Positions 16,901-30,856 of a DNA stretch of 64,000 bases are shown here, piece after piece. The DNA is from Jidongwangia harbinensis. Its GTDB lineage: Bacteria > Actinomycetota > Actinomycetes > Mycobacteriales > Micromonosporaceae. The translations under genes and the position numbers were made by a program. The notes beneath the pieces were generated by a model. That model searched no databases. It worked only from the letters and a program-made list of their open reading frames with translations, and was not told the origin of the DNA. Positions within the stretch are counted from its first letter, which is position 1, and each line of letters begins with the position of its first letter. The stretch lies in the NCBI RefSeq assembly GCF_020216025.1, contig NZ_JAIWNC010000005.1, positions 1-64,000 on the forward strand. Reading direction: 5' to 3'.

Positions 16901-16921
16901 CCCGGCGTTTTTACCCTGCCT

Positions 16922-16970
16922 TAATATCCGGGCCCGAGGGTGGCGACGGTCATGGAACATTCCGTAACGT
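16922..16970 (+). promoter_or_regulatory. Possible promoter(s) of the large membrane-protein gene
   Basis: TAATAT (16922-16927) is a good -10, with CTGACC 19 bp upstream at the end of the cupin gene. A second hexamer, TAACGT (16965-16970), lies 7 nt before the ATG and could give a leaderless transcript. Which is used cannot be decided from sequence. Confidence 0.4.
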
Positions 16971-16977
16971 GCCCGGC

Positions 16978-19206
16978 ATGGCATTTCGGACCTGGGCCAG
17001 ACTGCTGGCCGTCACGCTCGGTGCGGGCGCTCTGGCCGCCGCCAGCCAGCTCGGCGTGGCGTACGGACTCGGCGTCCTGCGGCTGACCCGGGTTCTGGAC
17101 ATCACCACCCGCGACCAGTGGACCGCGCAGCTCGCCTGGGTGGCCTGGTTCGCGATGATGTCCGCGGTGATCGGCGCGGTGACCGGCGGGCGTCTCCGCG
17201 ACCGCTGGCGCCTCCCGTCCACGGTCGGCACTCGGCTCGGCCTGGCCGTGGCGGCCGCGGTGGGCGCCGCGATGGTGGTACCGCTGACCATGCAGCCGGC
17301 CCGGACCGCACAGATCACCGGCGTCCATCCGGTGTTCGTGATCGGCGTGTGCGCCGCGCTGGGCGCGCTGGCCGGCCTGCTCGCCGCGTACGCGGCCCTG
17401 GCGCAGGCGGTGGCCCGGTGGAGCCTGGCCGCGATGGGCACCGCGGTCTGGCTGCTGGCGCTGGTGTCGGTGGCGCCGTCACTCACCCCCAGCGACCCCC
17501 TCCCCGCGGTACGCCTGGGCGTCTTCGACGCGGGCTTCCTGGCCCCCGCGGTCACCCAGCGGACCGCCCTGTTCACGATGCCCGCGCTGGCGCTGCTGAT
17601 GGGCGCCGCCCTGGGCTGGACGGCCCGTCGCCGCGAGATGCCGACGCTGACCATCGCGCTGGCCGGGCTGGCCGGCCCGGCGTCACTGACACTCGCCTAC
17701 CTGATCGCCGGTCCCGGGGCGGGCACCGAGCGCTACCAGGTGGTGCCGTACTGGGCCGCAATGACCGCCACCGGCGCCGGGGTGCTGGGGTCGGTGCTGG
17801 CCGCGGTCCTGCGGCGGGGCGCCGAGGCCGAGGACGAGGCGGACGACACGGAGGAGAAGACCGCCGAGATACCGGTCGGGGCGTCCGCGTCGGGCACCGC
17901 CACGCCGGCCACCGGCGCGGCAGTCACCTCCGGCGCAGGTCCGGCCACCGGCGCGGCCGCCACCTCCGGCGCAGGTCCGGCCACCGGCGCGGCCGCCACC
18001 TCCGGCGCAGGTCCGGCCACCGGCGGAACTCCCGCACCGGGCGCCGCGCCCACACCCGGCTCGCCTTCCACGCCGGGTGGCGGTTCCGCCCCCGGAAGAG
18101 CGCCGGTCACCGGTACCGCCCCCGGAGGAGCGCCGGTCACCGGTACCGCACCCGTCACCGGGACGGCCCCCGCCGGCCGTGCCCCCGCGGTCGACGCGCC
18201 CCTGCGCCCGTCGGACACCGGCGTCTTCGACGTGCCGCCCAGGACACCGAACCCGCCCGACCGGGACCCCCGGGACAAGGACTCCCGGGACAGCGGCCCC
18301 CGCGACCAGGACCGCCGCGACCCGCGTCCCCGGGACCGGGACCCGAGGGACCGGAACGCGAGCGGTCACCACGCGAGCCACCGAGACCCCGCCGACCAGG
18401 ACCCCGCCGGCCAGTACCTCGCCGGCCGGGACCCCGCCGGCCGGGACCCTGGCGGCCGCACCCCGGCGGGCCGTGTCCCGGCCGACCACATCCCGGACCA
18501 GCGCACCACCCCGGAGCGTTCCACCAGCGGCAGGGCGGGGTCCCTCGGCGGCGGCCGGCGATCCAGTGCCGCCGACGCCTTCACCGGCCGGTCCGGCGAA
18601 TGGCCCACCCGCCGCACCGGCCCGTCCCGCCCGCCCGGCGAGACCACCTGGGGCAGCTCGACACCCTGGTCCGGCAGCCAGGACGCCGGTTCCGACCCGT
18701 ACGTGCCGGAGCCGGCCACCCGCCCCCTCCCCCCGGAGGCGATCCAGGAACCCCCGGCGCGCCCGGCCCGGGGTCGCGGCCGCCTGCCGTTCGGTCGCGG
18801 CCGGAGCCGGGCCGAGCGGAACGCCACCGCGCCGGCATTCCCCGACCCGCTGGTGCCGGTGCCGGCACCGGCGCACCGCCCGGACCTTCCGGGCGCCGAC
18901 GGGCCGGCCACGCCGCGCCGGGCCGACAACGCGGGACCGGGGCACGCCGAGGCCGAGGCGCACCGTCGCCCGGGCGGCACCGCACCGGACTGGCCGGGTA
19001 GCGCGCCGGTGCCGACGGGACGCGGCCCGCTGGTACCCGAGCCGCACGCCATCTCCGCACCGCTGCCCGAGCCCGAGCCGATCACGCCGCCGCTGGCCGT
19101 CACGCCGGCGCCCGAGCCGGGTGGCCGCCGCGGCGGGAAGGACGCCAAGCGACGCGGATCCGACGACGACTACGTCGACTGGGTGAGCGGGCTGGGCGGC
19201 GAGTAA
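16978..19206 (+). CDS. Multi-span membrane protein with long disordered Pro/Arg-rich tail
   Basis: 742 residues, not assigned to a known family. The first about 285 residues contain roughly eight hydrophobic segments, beginning WARLLAVTLGAGALAAASQLGV. The rest is cytoplasmic-type disordered sequence: an acidic stretch (EAEDEADDTEEK), three copies of the 12-residue repeat GAAATSGAGPAT encoded by 36-bp DNA repeats near 17930-18020, PVTGTAPGGA repeats, then a highly charged RDPRD/DPAGR-type region. It ends in a short conserved-looking KRRGSDDDYVDWVSGLGG. The ATG was chosen over a GTG 9 nt upstream. The C-terminal motif may be a docking site. Function unknown. Confidence 0.75.
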   Translation: MAFRTWARLLAVTLGAGALAAASQLGVAYGLGVLRLTRVLDITTRDQWTAQLAWVAWFAMMSAVIGAVTGGRLRDRWRLPSTVGTRLGLAVAAAVGAAMVVPLTMQPARTAQITGVHPVFVIGVCAALGALAGLLAAYAALAQAVARWSLAAMGTAVWLLALVSVAPSLTPSDPLPAVRLGVFDAGFLAPAVTQRTALFTMPALALLMGAALGWTARRREMPTLTIALAGLAGPASLTLAYLIAGPGAGTERYQVVPYWAAMTATGAGVLGSVLAAVLRRGAEAEDEADDTEEKTAEIPVGASASGTATPATGAAVTSGAGPATGAAATSGAGPATGAAATSGAGPATGGTPAPGAAPTPGSPSTPGGGSAPGRAPVTGTAPGGAPVTGTAPVTGTAPAGRAPAVDAPLRPSDTGVFDVPPRTPNPPDRDPRDKDSRDSGPRDQDRRDPRPRDRDPRDRNASGHHASHRDPADQDPAGQYLAGRDPAGRDPGGRTPAGRVPADHIPDQRTTPERSTSGRAGSLGGGRRSSAADAFTGRSGEWPTRRTGPSRPPGETTWGSSTPWSGSQDAGSDPYVPEPATRPLPPEAIQEPPARPARGRGRLPFGRGRSRAERNATAPAFPDPLVPVPAPAHRPDLPGADGPATPRRADNAGPGHAEAEAHRRPGGTAPDWPGSAPVPTGRGPLVPEPHAISAPLPEPEPITPPLAVTPAPEPGGRRGGKDAKRRGSDDDYVDWVSGLGGE

Positions 19207-19321
19207 CGGCCCGTGAAGCATCGGCTAACACCGATGGAATGATGTGTCCGGGAGGTACCCGGCGGCCGCTCGCCCACCGACGATGTGATCAGGACCCGTC
19301 CTCGATGCATCGGAGCATGCC

Positions 19322-24843
<5,522 letters not shown>

Positions 24844-24847
<4 letters not shown>

Positions 24848-25470
24848 GCCAGCGCCTTGAGGAGGTCCTCGGTGGCCCGTTCCGGATCGGCCGCGATCGC
24901 ACCGACCACCGCCACGCCGTGCGCCCCCGCGGCACGAAGATCCGGCACCCGTCCCGCGGTGACGCCACCGATCGCCAGCACCGGCAGCCCCAGCACGGCA
25001 CCGGTCACCGCCGCCACCCCGGCCGGCCCGATCGGTTCCGGCAGACCATCCTTGGTGGACGTCGCGTACGCGGGCCCGACGCCGAGATACGTCGCACCCG
25101 ACGCACGGGCCGCCGTCCCGCCGTCCGGCGTACGCGCGGTCGCCCCAAGCACCGCCGCCGGGCCGAGCACCGCCCGCGCCGCCGCCACCGGCAGGTCGTC
25201 GGCGCCCACGTGACCACCGTCCGCGCCCGCCGCCACGGCCACGTGCAGCCGATCGTTGACCAGGCACAGCACGCCGTGCGGCCGGGTGACGGCCAGCACC
25301 GCGAGGGTCAGGTCGTACGCGACCCGGTCGGTGACGTGATCCTCGACCCGCACCTGCACGGCCAACTCCGCCGCCATCCCGAGCCGGGCCGCGACGTCCA
25401 CCGCGGCGCGCACGGTCTCCATCGGACGGGGGCCGGTGACCAGGTGCAGACGTGGAAACGACGGGTCCAC
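24844..25470 (-). CDS. thiE: Thiamine-phosphate synthase
   Basis: Joins HMP-PP and thiazole phosphate to thiamine phosphate. The 208-residue TIM barrel opens with LHLVTGPRP and has the phosphate/diphosphate region GATYLGVGPAYATSTK and LPVLAIGGVTAGRV. The GTG start has GGGAGGAG about 7 nt upstream, and that site lies in the 3' strand of the TPP riboswitch. It is the first gene of the operon, so ligand binding should mask the ribosome-binding site and repress translation. Confidence 0.95.
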
Positions 25471-25480
25471 AACACGCTCC

Positions 25481-25566
25481 TCCCTGCGCCGGCATGACCC
25501 GGATCAGGTTCGACGGTCGGGGGCTGCAGCCCCCCTCTCAGCCCGGTGCACCGGACTCCCGTGGGG
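25481..25566 (-). promoter_or_regulatory. TPP (THI-element) riboswitch
   Basis: On the minus strand the conserved blocks appear in order: GGGAGTCCGG (25551-25560), CTGAGA (25536-25541), a GC-rich P3 arm, ACCTGATC (25502-25509), TCATGCC (25491-25497) and CGCAGGGAGG. This is the standard thiamine pyrophosphate aptamer. The 3' P1 strand overlaps the thiE Shine-Dalgarno and no terminator follows, so control is probably at translation initiation. Confidence 0.95.
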
Positions 25567-25579
25567 TTGTTCCGTCCCG

Positions 25580-25608
25580 ACGATAACCCCCCGCGCCACC
25601 CCCGTAAA
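25580..25608 (-). promoter_or_regulatory. thi operon promoter
   Basis: On the minus strand TTTACG (25603-25608), a 17-bp spacer and TATCGT (25580-25585). The predicted start near 25573 lies just upstream of the TPP aptamer, which supports the call. Confidence 0.65.
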
Positions 25609-25984
25609 CCCTCAGCCGCGCCGAGCGCTCCCCGCCACCCCACCCGGCCGACCGTCGATCTTGGACTTGACGCGAAATGGCCCTCATGAGGGCGAGCGGC
25701 TCCAAGATGTGCGCAAGCCTCCAAGATCTGTCCCTTGCCGCGAGACTGACGAGCGCGCCGTTTCTGCTCGCCGGGTTCGGGCGACGCCGCGTGTGGCCTC
25801 CCGGCGCACAGCGCGCCGCAACTCCGCACATCGCGCTCGGGCGACAGAGGTGCGTGGAGTTGCGGCACGCAGCGCGCCGCTGCTCCACACGCCATTACCG
25901 GAGGGACGTTTGGTCGTGGATTGCCCGATGGCGCGCAGATCTTGGAGGCCACATACCGGACAACGGCCTGCTCCGCTGGGGCGA
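25609..25984. repeat. Repeat family B, copy 2, in a gap of about 375 bp
   Basis: No gene is seen here. GATCTTGGA (25658-25666), CTCCAAGATG (25700-25709), GCCTCCAAGATCTG (25717-25730) and CAGATCTTGGAGGCC (25936-25950) share the family B motif with 6079-6169, and CATACCGGACAACGG repeats the flank of copy 1. Inside lies a nested inverted repeat: GCGTGTGG (25789-25796) with CCACACGC (25885-25892), and GCCGCAACTCC (25815-25825) with GGAGTTGCGGC (25856-25866). Confidence 0.7.
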
Positions 25985-27631
25985 TCAGCGGACGTCCCAG
26001 ACCGGCTCCGGGGTCTCGACCACCTCGCCGTCGCTCCGGAACAGCACGAACCGGTCGAACGACCGCGTGAACCACCGGTCGTGGGTGACCGCGATCACCG
26101 TCCCCTCGAACGCCCGCAACCCCTCCTCCAGCGCCTCCGCCGACGCCAGGTCCAGGTTGTCCGTCGGCTCGTCGAGCAGCAGCACCGTGGCGCCGGACAG
26201 TTCCAGCAGCAGCACCAGGAACCGCGCCTGCTGACCGCCGGACAGGGTGCCGAACCGCTGGTCGCCCTGCGCCGCCAGCTCGTACCGGTTGAGCGCCTTC
26301 ATCGCCCCGGCCCGGTCCAGGCCGGACCGGTGGTCGTCGCCCCGCCAGAGGATCTCCACCAGCGTGCGTTCCAGCAGCTCCGGCCGGTCGTGGGTCTGGG
26401 AGAAGTGGCCGGGCCGCACCCGCGCGCCGAGCCGGGCCGTCCCGTCGTGCGCCACGTGGGCCAGCGGCGCTCCGTCGACCGGCTTGTTGTCCGGCTCGGG
26501 TGCGCTGCCGCCGGCTGCCAGCAGCCGCAGGAAGTGCGACTTGCCGGTGCCGTTGGCGCCGAGCACCGCGACCCGGTCGCCGTACCAGACTTCCAGGTCG
26601 AACGGGAACGTCAGGTTCTCCAGCTCCAGGCCGGTGCAGATCACCGCGCGCTTGCCGGTCCGCCCACCGCGCAGGTTCATCCGCAGTGACTGCTCCTTGG
26701 GCGGCAGCGGCGGCGGCCCGGCCTCCTCGAACTTGCGCAGCCGGGTCTGCGCGGCCTGGTACCGCGACGCCATCCCGTCGTTGTAGGTCGCCTTCTGCTT
26801 CAGCGTGAAGACCAGTTCCCGCAGCTTCTCGTGTTCCTCGTCCCAGCGCCGGCGGGATTCGAGCAGCCGCTCGTGCCGGTTCGCCCGCGCGTCGTGCCAG
26901 GACGCGAAGCCGCCGGGATGGGTCCACGCGCCGCCACCTTCGACCGCGACCACCCGGTCGGCGGTCTGGGCCAGCAGTTCCCGGTCGTGCGAGACGTACA
27001 GCACCGACTTGGGCGACTCGCGCAGCCGGGTCTCCAGCCAGCGTTTGCCGGGCACGTCGAGGAAGTTGTCCGGCTCGTCGAGCAGCAGCACCTCGTCGTT
27101 GCCGCGCAGCAGCAGGTCGAGGGCGAACCGCTTCTGCTGGCCGCCGGAGAGGGTGCGGACCGGGCGCTGCTTCACGTCGTCCCACGGCTTGCCGAGGATG
27201 GCCACGGCGACCGTGTCGAACAGCACCTCGGCGTCGTACCCGCCGGCCTCGCCCCAGTATGCCAGCGCGTTGGCGTACCCGATCTGGGATTTCTCGGAGT
27301 CGCCGAGCGCCGCGGCGGCCGCGTTCAGCCGTTCGCCGGCCGCCCGCAGCGGCGGTTCCACCAGGGACAGAGCCAGATCCGCGAGGGTACGGTCGTCGCC
27401 GATCATCCCGATGAACTGCCGCATCACGCCCAGCCCGCCGGAGCGCGCGACCGCACCGGTCTGCATCGGCAGGTCACCGGCGACCATCCGGAGCAGCGTG
27501 GTCTTGCCGGCACCGTTCGGCCCGACCAGCGCGACCTTGGCGCCCTCGCCGACCCGGAACGACACGTCGGCGAACAACTCCCGGCCGTCCGGCAGTACGA
27601 ATCCGGCCCCGGCGACATCCACGTAACCCAT
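25985..27631 (-). CDS. ABC-F family ATPase
   Basis: A 548-residue soluble protein with two ABC domains and no membrane part. The first P-loop GPNGAGKTT is at 37-45, with signature LSGGQQKRFALDLLL and Walker B LLLDEPDNFLD. The second P-loop is GANGTGKSH, with LSGGQQARFLVLLLE and LLLDEPTDNLD. Between them is a charged helical linker. ABC-F proteins act on ribosomes (translation factors or antibiotic protection); the subtype cannot be fixed by eye. The ATG at 27631 is chosen because GGGAGG lies 9 nt upstream; another ATG at 27640 abuts that site. Confidence 0.93.
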   Translation of the reverse strand: MGYVDVAGAGFVLPDGRELFADVSFRVGEGAKVALVGPNGAGKTTLLRMVAGDLPMQTGAVARSGGLGVMRQFIGMIGDDRTLADLALSLVEPPLRAAGERLNAAAAALGDSEKSQIGYANALAYWGEAGGYDAEVLFDTVAVAILGKPWDDVKQRPVRTLSGGQQKRFALDLLLRGNDEVLLLDEPDNFLDVPGKRWLETRLRESPKSVLYVSHDRELLAQTADRVVAVEGGGAWTHPGGFASWHDARANRHERLLESRRRWDEEHEKLRELVFTLKQKATYNDGMASRYQAAQTRLRKFEEAGPPPLPPKEQSLRMNLRGGRTGKRAVICTGLELENLTFPFDLEVWYGDRVAVLGANGTGKSHFLRLLAAGGSAPEPDNKPVDGAPLAHVAHDGTARLGARVRPGHFSQTHDRPELLERTLVEILWRGDDHRSGLDRAGAMKALNRYELAAQGDQRFGTLSGGQQARFLVLLLELSGATVLLLDEPTDNLDLASAEALEEGLRAFEGTVIAVTHDRWFTRSFDRFVLFRSDGEVVETPEPVWDVR

Positions 27632-27663
27632 GCCCCGCATCCTCCCTGGCGGCGGGCGCGCGG

Positions 27664-28263
27664 TCAGTCGGTTTTCCGGGTCACCCGCAGCACCCGGAAG
27701 CCCTTCTGGCTGGCGGTCCGCGCCACCGCCCAGCCGTGCCCGACCAGCCAGCTGTGCAGCGAATCACCGCCCAGGTGCCGGTTGATCACCAGCCAGGCCA
27801 CGCCGCCGGGGGCCAGCCGGGGCAGCCATCGGGTCAGCATGGCGTGCAGTTCGGCCTTGCCGACGTGGGTGGGCGGGTTGCTCCAGATCTCGGTGAACGT
27901 CACGTCGTCCGGCACCTCGTCGGGGGCGTGCACCCGGACGGCCAGGTCGAGCGCGGCGGCGTTGGCGGCGGTCAGGTCGCGGGCCCGGGAGTTCACGTCC
28001 ACCGCGTACACGGTCGCGCCGGGCGCCTCGCGGGCCAGCACGCACGCGATCGGGCCGTACCCGCAGCCGAGGTCGAGCAGGGTGCCGGCGGTGGGCAGGT
28101 CGGCCTTGCGCAGCAGGACGGCGGTGCCGGGGTCGAGCCGGGCGGCGGAGAACACCCCGGAGGCCGCGGTCAGCGCGTAGTCGCGCCCGGCCACGGAGAA
28201 CTCCACGGTGCCGTGCCGGGCGGGCGTGCTGGGCTCGGCACTGAAGTAATGGTCGGCGGTCAC
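27664..28263 (-). CDS. SAM-dependent methyltransferase, RsmC/RlmG-like
   Basis: About 199 residues of a class I methyltransferase. The SAM motif LLDLGCGYGPIACVLA is clear, and the catalytic motif SNPPTHVG is the NPPxH form of 16S/23S rRNA guanine-N2 methyltransferases (RsmC family). The N-terminal half is short, as in many actinobacterial homologues. The GTG at 28263 gives the expected start TADHYFSAEP and has AACAAT exactly 6 nt upstream, suggesting a leaderless mRNA. A GTG at 28281 is the alternative. It lies just upstream of the ABC-F gene. Confidence 0.88.
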   Translation of the reverse strand: MTADHYFSAEPSTPARHGTVEFSVAGRDYALTAASGVFSAARLDPGTAVLLRKADLPTAGTLLDLGCGYGPIACVLAREAPGATVYAVDVNSRARDLTAANAAALDLAVRVHAPDEVPDDVTFTEIWSNPPTHVGKAELHAMLTRWLPRLAPGGVAWLVINRHLGGDSLHSWLVGHGWAVARTASQKGFRVLRVTRKTD

Positions 28264-28367
28264 CCGGACATTGTTCCGCACGTCCCGGGTTCAACGACGA
28301 CAGCGGCGTCCGGGATGCCGCACACCGGGTGCGTTCATTGACCACCGTGCGCTTCTAGCGTGCAGGC

Positions 28368-29201
28368 ATGCTTCTCGGTTCACCGGCCCGCCCTGCCCAC
28401 CGCGCGAGGTCCGGAGGAGCGGGGCCGCGGGCACGCCGGCCCGGCCGTCCGCCGACCGGTCAGCACCGGATACCGCGGCCGCGGCGGCCCCGGCGGGCGC
28501 CCCGCGAGCCGGAGCGGGCCATGCACGCGGTGATGACCGGCCTGGGCGCGGTCATCCTGCTGGCCATCTGCGGGCTGAGCGGCTTCTTCGTGATCGCCGA
28601 CCAGGGCCCCGGTGACGGTGCGGAGGCGAGCACCACCTCGGGGTACGCCCGGTCGATCGCCAGCCGTCAGGTGGACGCCCGGCCGTTGAGCGTGGCCGAG
28701 GTGTTCCCCGGTACGGCGATCCGGATGGCGTCCGGCGCCGACCCGTACCGTGTGCGGGCCACCCACATCGACGGCGACTGCGCCATCGCGGCGACCGGCG
28801 CGACGGGTGCGCTGCTCGACCGGCACGGGTGCAGCCAGGTGGTCCGGGCGGCGGTGACCGCACCGTACGGCGGCTACCGGGTGACCGTGGGCGTGTTCAA
28901 CCTGAGTGACGACGTGGCCGCGATCCGGCTGGCCGAGCAGGTCCGGGCGCTGGTGGAGAGCGGGGACGGCAGCTTCGCCGTGATGTCCGCCGACTCGGTG
29001 CCGGGCAGCGCGCCGAGGGCCGAGCCGCTGTCCCAGGTGGGCTGGCAGGAACGCGGGCACTTCCTGGTGTACTGCGTGATCGCGGCGCCGGACGGGCAGC
29101 TGGTGCGGGCCGACGACCGGTACGCCCGGCGGATCACCACCGACCTGCTGGAGTCCTACCTGGGCGGGGAGATCCTCGGCGCCCGGGCGTCAGACGCGTA
29201 G
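28368..29201 (+). CDS. Single-pass membrane protein of unknown function
   Basis: 277 residues, no family recognised. A basic Pro/Arg-rich cytoplasmic segment (1-50) is followed by one transmembrane helix (about 54-77, MTGLGAVILLAICGLSGFFV). An extracytoplasmic domain of about 200 residues contains two cysteines 20 residues apart (DCAIAATGATGALLDRHGCSQ), which may form a disulfide. TAGCGT lies exactly 6 nt before the ATG, so the mRNA is probably leaderless. Its last codons and stop lie in the first unit of a 23-bp tandem repeat shared with the end of truA. Confidence 0.8.
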   Translation: MLLGSPARPAHRARSGGAGPRARRPGRPPTGQHRIPRPRRPRRAPREPERAMHAVMTGLGAVILLAICGLSGFFVIADQGPGDGAEASTTSGYARSIASRQVDARPLSVAEVFPGTAIRMASGADPYRVRATHIDGDCAIAATGATGALLDRHGCSQVVRAAVTAPYGGYRVTVGVFNLSDDVAAIRLAEQVRALVESGDGSFAVMSADSVPGSAPRAEPLSQVGWQERGHFLVYCVIAAPDGQLVRADDRYARRITTDLLESYLGGEILGARASDA

Positions 29202-29323
29202 CCGGCAGGACGTCGGACGCCCAGCCGGCAGGGCGTGGGACGCGCAGCCGGCAGGACGTCGGACGCCCAGCCGGCAGGGCGTGGGAAGCGCAGCCGGCAG
29301 GGCGTCAGACGCGCAGCCGGCGG
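29187..29323. repeat. 23-bp tandem repeat between convergent genes
   Basis: AGCCGGC-anchored units begin at 29200, 29223, 29246, 29269, 29292 and 29315, an exact 23-bp period (consensus AGCCGGCAGGRCGTSGGACG plus SC). The first unit overlaps the end of the membrane-protein gene and the last overlaps the final codons of truA. Copy number is likely to vary between strains. Confidence 0.93.
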
Positions 29324-30150
29324 GTGGCGTCGGCGCGGTGGGCGTACTCTGCCTCGGCCGGGTAGCCGACCTCGACCAGGGTGAGCCCGTGCGCCGGTGC
29401 CACGGTGACCGCGCTGGAGCGTTCCCGCAGCGTGAGCAGGGTGGCCGGCCAGGACGGCGGGCGCCGCCCGTCGCCGACGGTCAGCATGGCGCCGACCAGA
29501 CTGCGGACCATCGCCTGGCAGAACGCGTCGGCCTGCACGGTGGCCACGGCCACCCCGTCCGCCTCGCGGTGCCAGTCCAGGTGGGTGATGGCCCGCACGG
29601 TGGTGGCGTGGTCCTTGCGCTTGCAGTACGCGGCGAAGTCGTGCTCGCCGACCAGCCCGGCCGCCGCCTCCCGGAGCAGATCCAGGTCCAGCGGACGCGC
29701 CCAGCCGATGGTGTCGTGCCGGCGCAGCGGCTCCGGGCCCCAGGGCCGGTCCGCGACCCGGTACCGGTAGCGGCGGAACGTGGCGGAGAAGCGGGCGTCG
29801 AACGTGGCCGGCACCGGGGTCACCGCGCGCACCCGGGCGTCCGGCGGCATCAGCGCGGCGAGCCGCCGCACCAGCGAGCCGGTCAGCTCGTCCCAGACCG
29901 CGGCGGGCAGCTCGATGTGGCACACCTGCCCGGTGGCGTGCACGCCCGCATCCGTGCGGCCGGCCACGGTCAGCCCGAGCGGCGTGTCCTGGCCGACCAG
30001 CGTGGCCAGCGCTTCCACCAGCACGCCGGCAACCGTGCGCCGGCCGGGCTGAACCGCCCACCCGGAGAAGTCGGTGCCGTCGTAGGACACCTCGAGCCTG
30101 AGCCGGACCACCTGGTCCGGCCCGGATGCCGGGGCTACGGCCTCGACCAC
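29305..30150 (-). CDS. truA: tRNA pseudouridine synthase A
   Basis: Makes pseudouridine at positions 38-40 of tRNA anticodon arms. The 281 residues show LEVSYDGTDFSGWAVQPGRRTVAG at the N-terminus and the catalytic aspartate in GRTDAGVHATGQ. The GTG start has AGGAGG about 10 nt upstream. It follows rplQ on the same strand, the usual actinobacterial order, but a terminator hairpin (30207-30240) lies between. The last codons form part of a 23-bp tandem repeat. Confidence 0.96.
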   Translation of the reverse strand: MVEAVAPASGPDQVVRLRLEVSYDGTDFSGWAVQPGRRTVAGVLVEALATLVGQDTPLGLTVAGRTDAGVHATGQVCHIELPAAVWDELTGSLVRRLAALMPPDARVRAVTPVPATFDARFSATFRRYRYRVADRPWGPEPLRRHDTIGWARPLDLDLLREAAAGLVGEHDFAAYCKRKDHATTVRAITHLDWHREADGVAVATVQADAFCQAMVRSLVGAMLTVGDGRRPPSWPATLLTLRERSSAVTVAPAHGLTLVEVGYPAEAEYAHRADATRRLRV

Positions 30151-30206
30151 GACGGCGCTACCTCCTGAGCCAGGTCACGGCACGAACGCTCGTACCAGAA
30201 AAGACG

Positions 30207-30240
30207 TGAGCCCGGCACCCCACCTGGAGTGCCGGGCTCA
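30207..30240 (-). terminator. Intrinsic terminator after rplQ
   Basis: TGAGCCCGGCAC pairs perfectly with GTGCCGGGCTCA (12 bp) around a 10-nt loop. On the minus strand CGTCTTTTC follows, giving a short U-tract. It closes the infA-to-rplQ operon before truA. Confidence 0.85.
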
Positions 30241-30250
30241 TCGCCGGGAA

Positions 30251-30823
30251 CTACTTGCGGTCGGCCGGGTCTTCGCCTTCGGCCTGGTCGCCGGGGCCTT
30301 CGGCACCCTTGTCGCCGGACGCGTTCACCGGCGGCTCGGAGTCCTGGTCGGCGTCCGTCCGGGTGCTCGCGGGCGCCTCGTCCTCGCGGCTGAGCGCCTC
30401 GACCTTGTCCTGCTGCGCGGCGGCCTTGCGGGCCGCCTTCTTCGCGGGCGCCGGCGTGGCGACCTGCAGCTCCTCGACCAGCTCGATGATCGCCATGGGC
30501 GCGGCGTCACCCTTGCGCGGGCCGGTCTTGGTGATCCGGGTGTAGCCACCCGGCCGGTTGCCGTACCGCGGAGCGATCTGCTCGAACAGGGCGTACACGA
30601 CGTCCTTGTCCTTCACGACGGTCAGTACCCGGCGACGGTTGTGCAGGTCGCCGCGCTTGGCCTTCGTGATGAGCTGCTCAGCCAGCGGGCGCAGCCGCCT
30701 GGCCTTCGTCTCGGTGGTCTTGATCTTCCCGTGCCGGAAGAGCTCCGTGGCGAGGTTGGCCAGCAACAGCTTCTCGTGCGCCGGGCTGCCGCCGAGGCGG
30801 GGACCCTTGGTGGGCGTGGGCAT
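30251..30823 (-). CDS. rplQ: 50S ribosomal protein L17
   Basis: L17 sits near the polypeptide exit tunnel. The conserved core ([28 protein letters not shown]) covers about the first 120 residues. The protein is 190 residues because of a Lys/Ala-rich and then acidic Asp/Glu/Pro tail, present in many actinobacteria but long here. It follows rpoA by 33 bp in the alpha operon. A strong terminator follows. Confidence 0.97.
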   Translation of the reverse strand: MPTPTKGPRLGGSPAHEKLLLANLATELFRHGKIKTTETKARRLRPLAEQLITKAKRGDLHNRRRVLTVVKDKDVVYALFEQIAPRYGNRPGGYTRITKTGPRKGDAAPMAIIELVEELQVATPAPAKKAARKAAAQQDKVEALSREDEAPASTRTDADQDSEPPVNASGDKGAEGPGDQAEGEDPADRK

Positions 30824-30856
30824 TTCAGATGCTCCTTGGTAAATGGCGCAGCAGGC

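Noticed and set aside
25609..25984. Short coding frames in the family B region before the ABC-F gene
   Set aside because: The frames arise from repeats, differ between strands and carry no start signals or domains.
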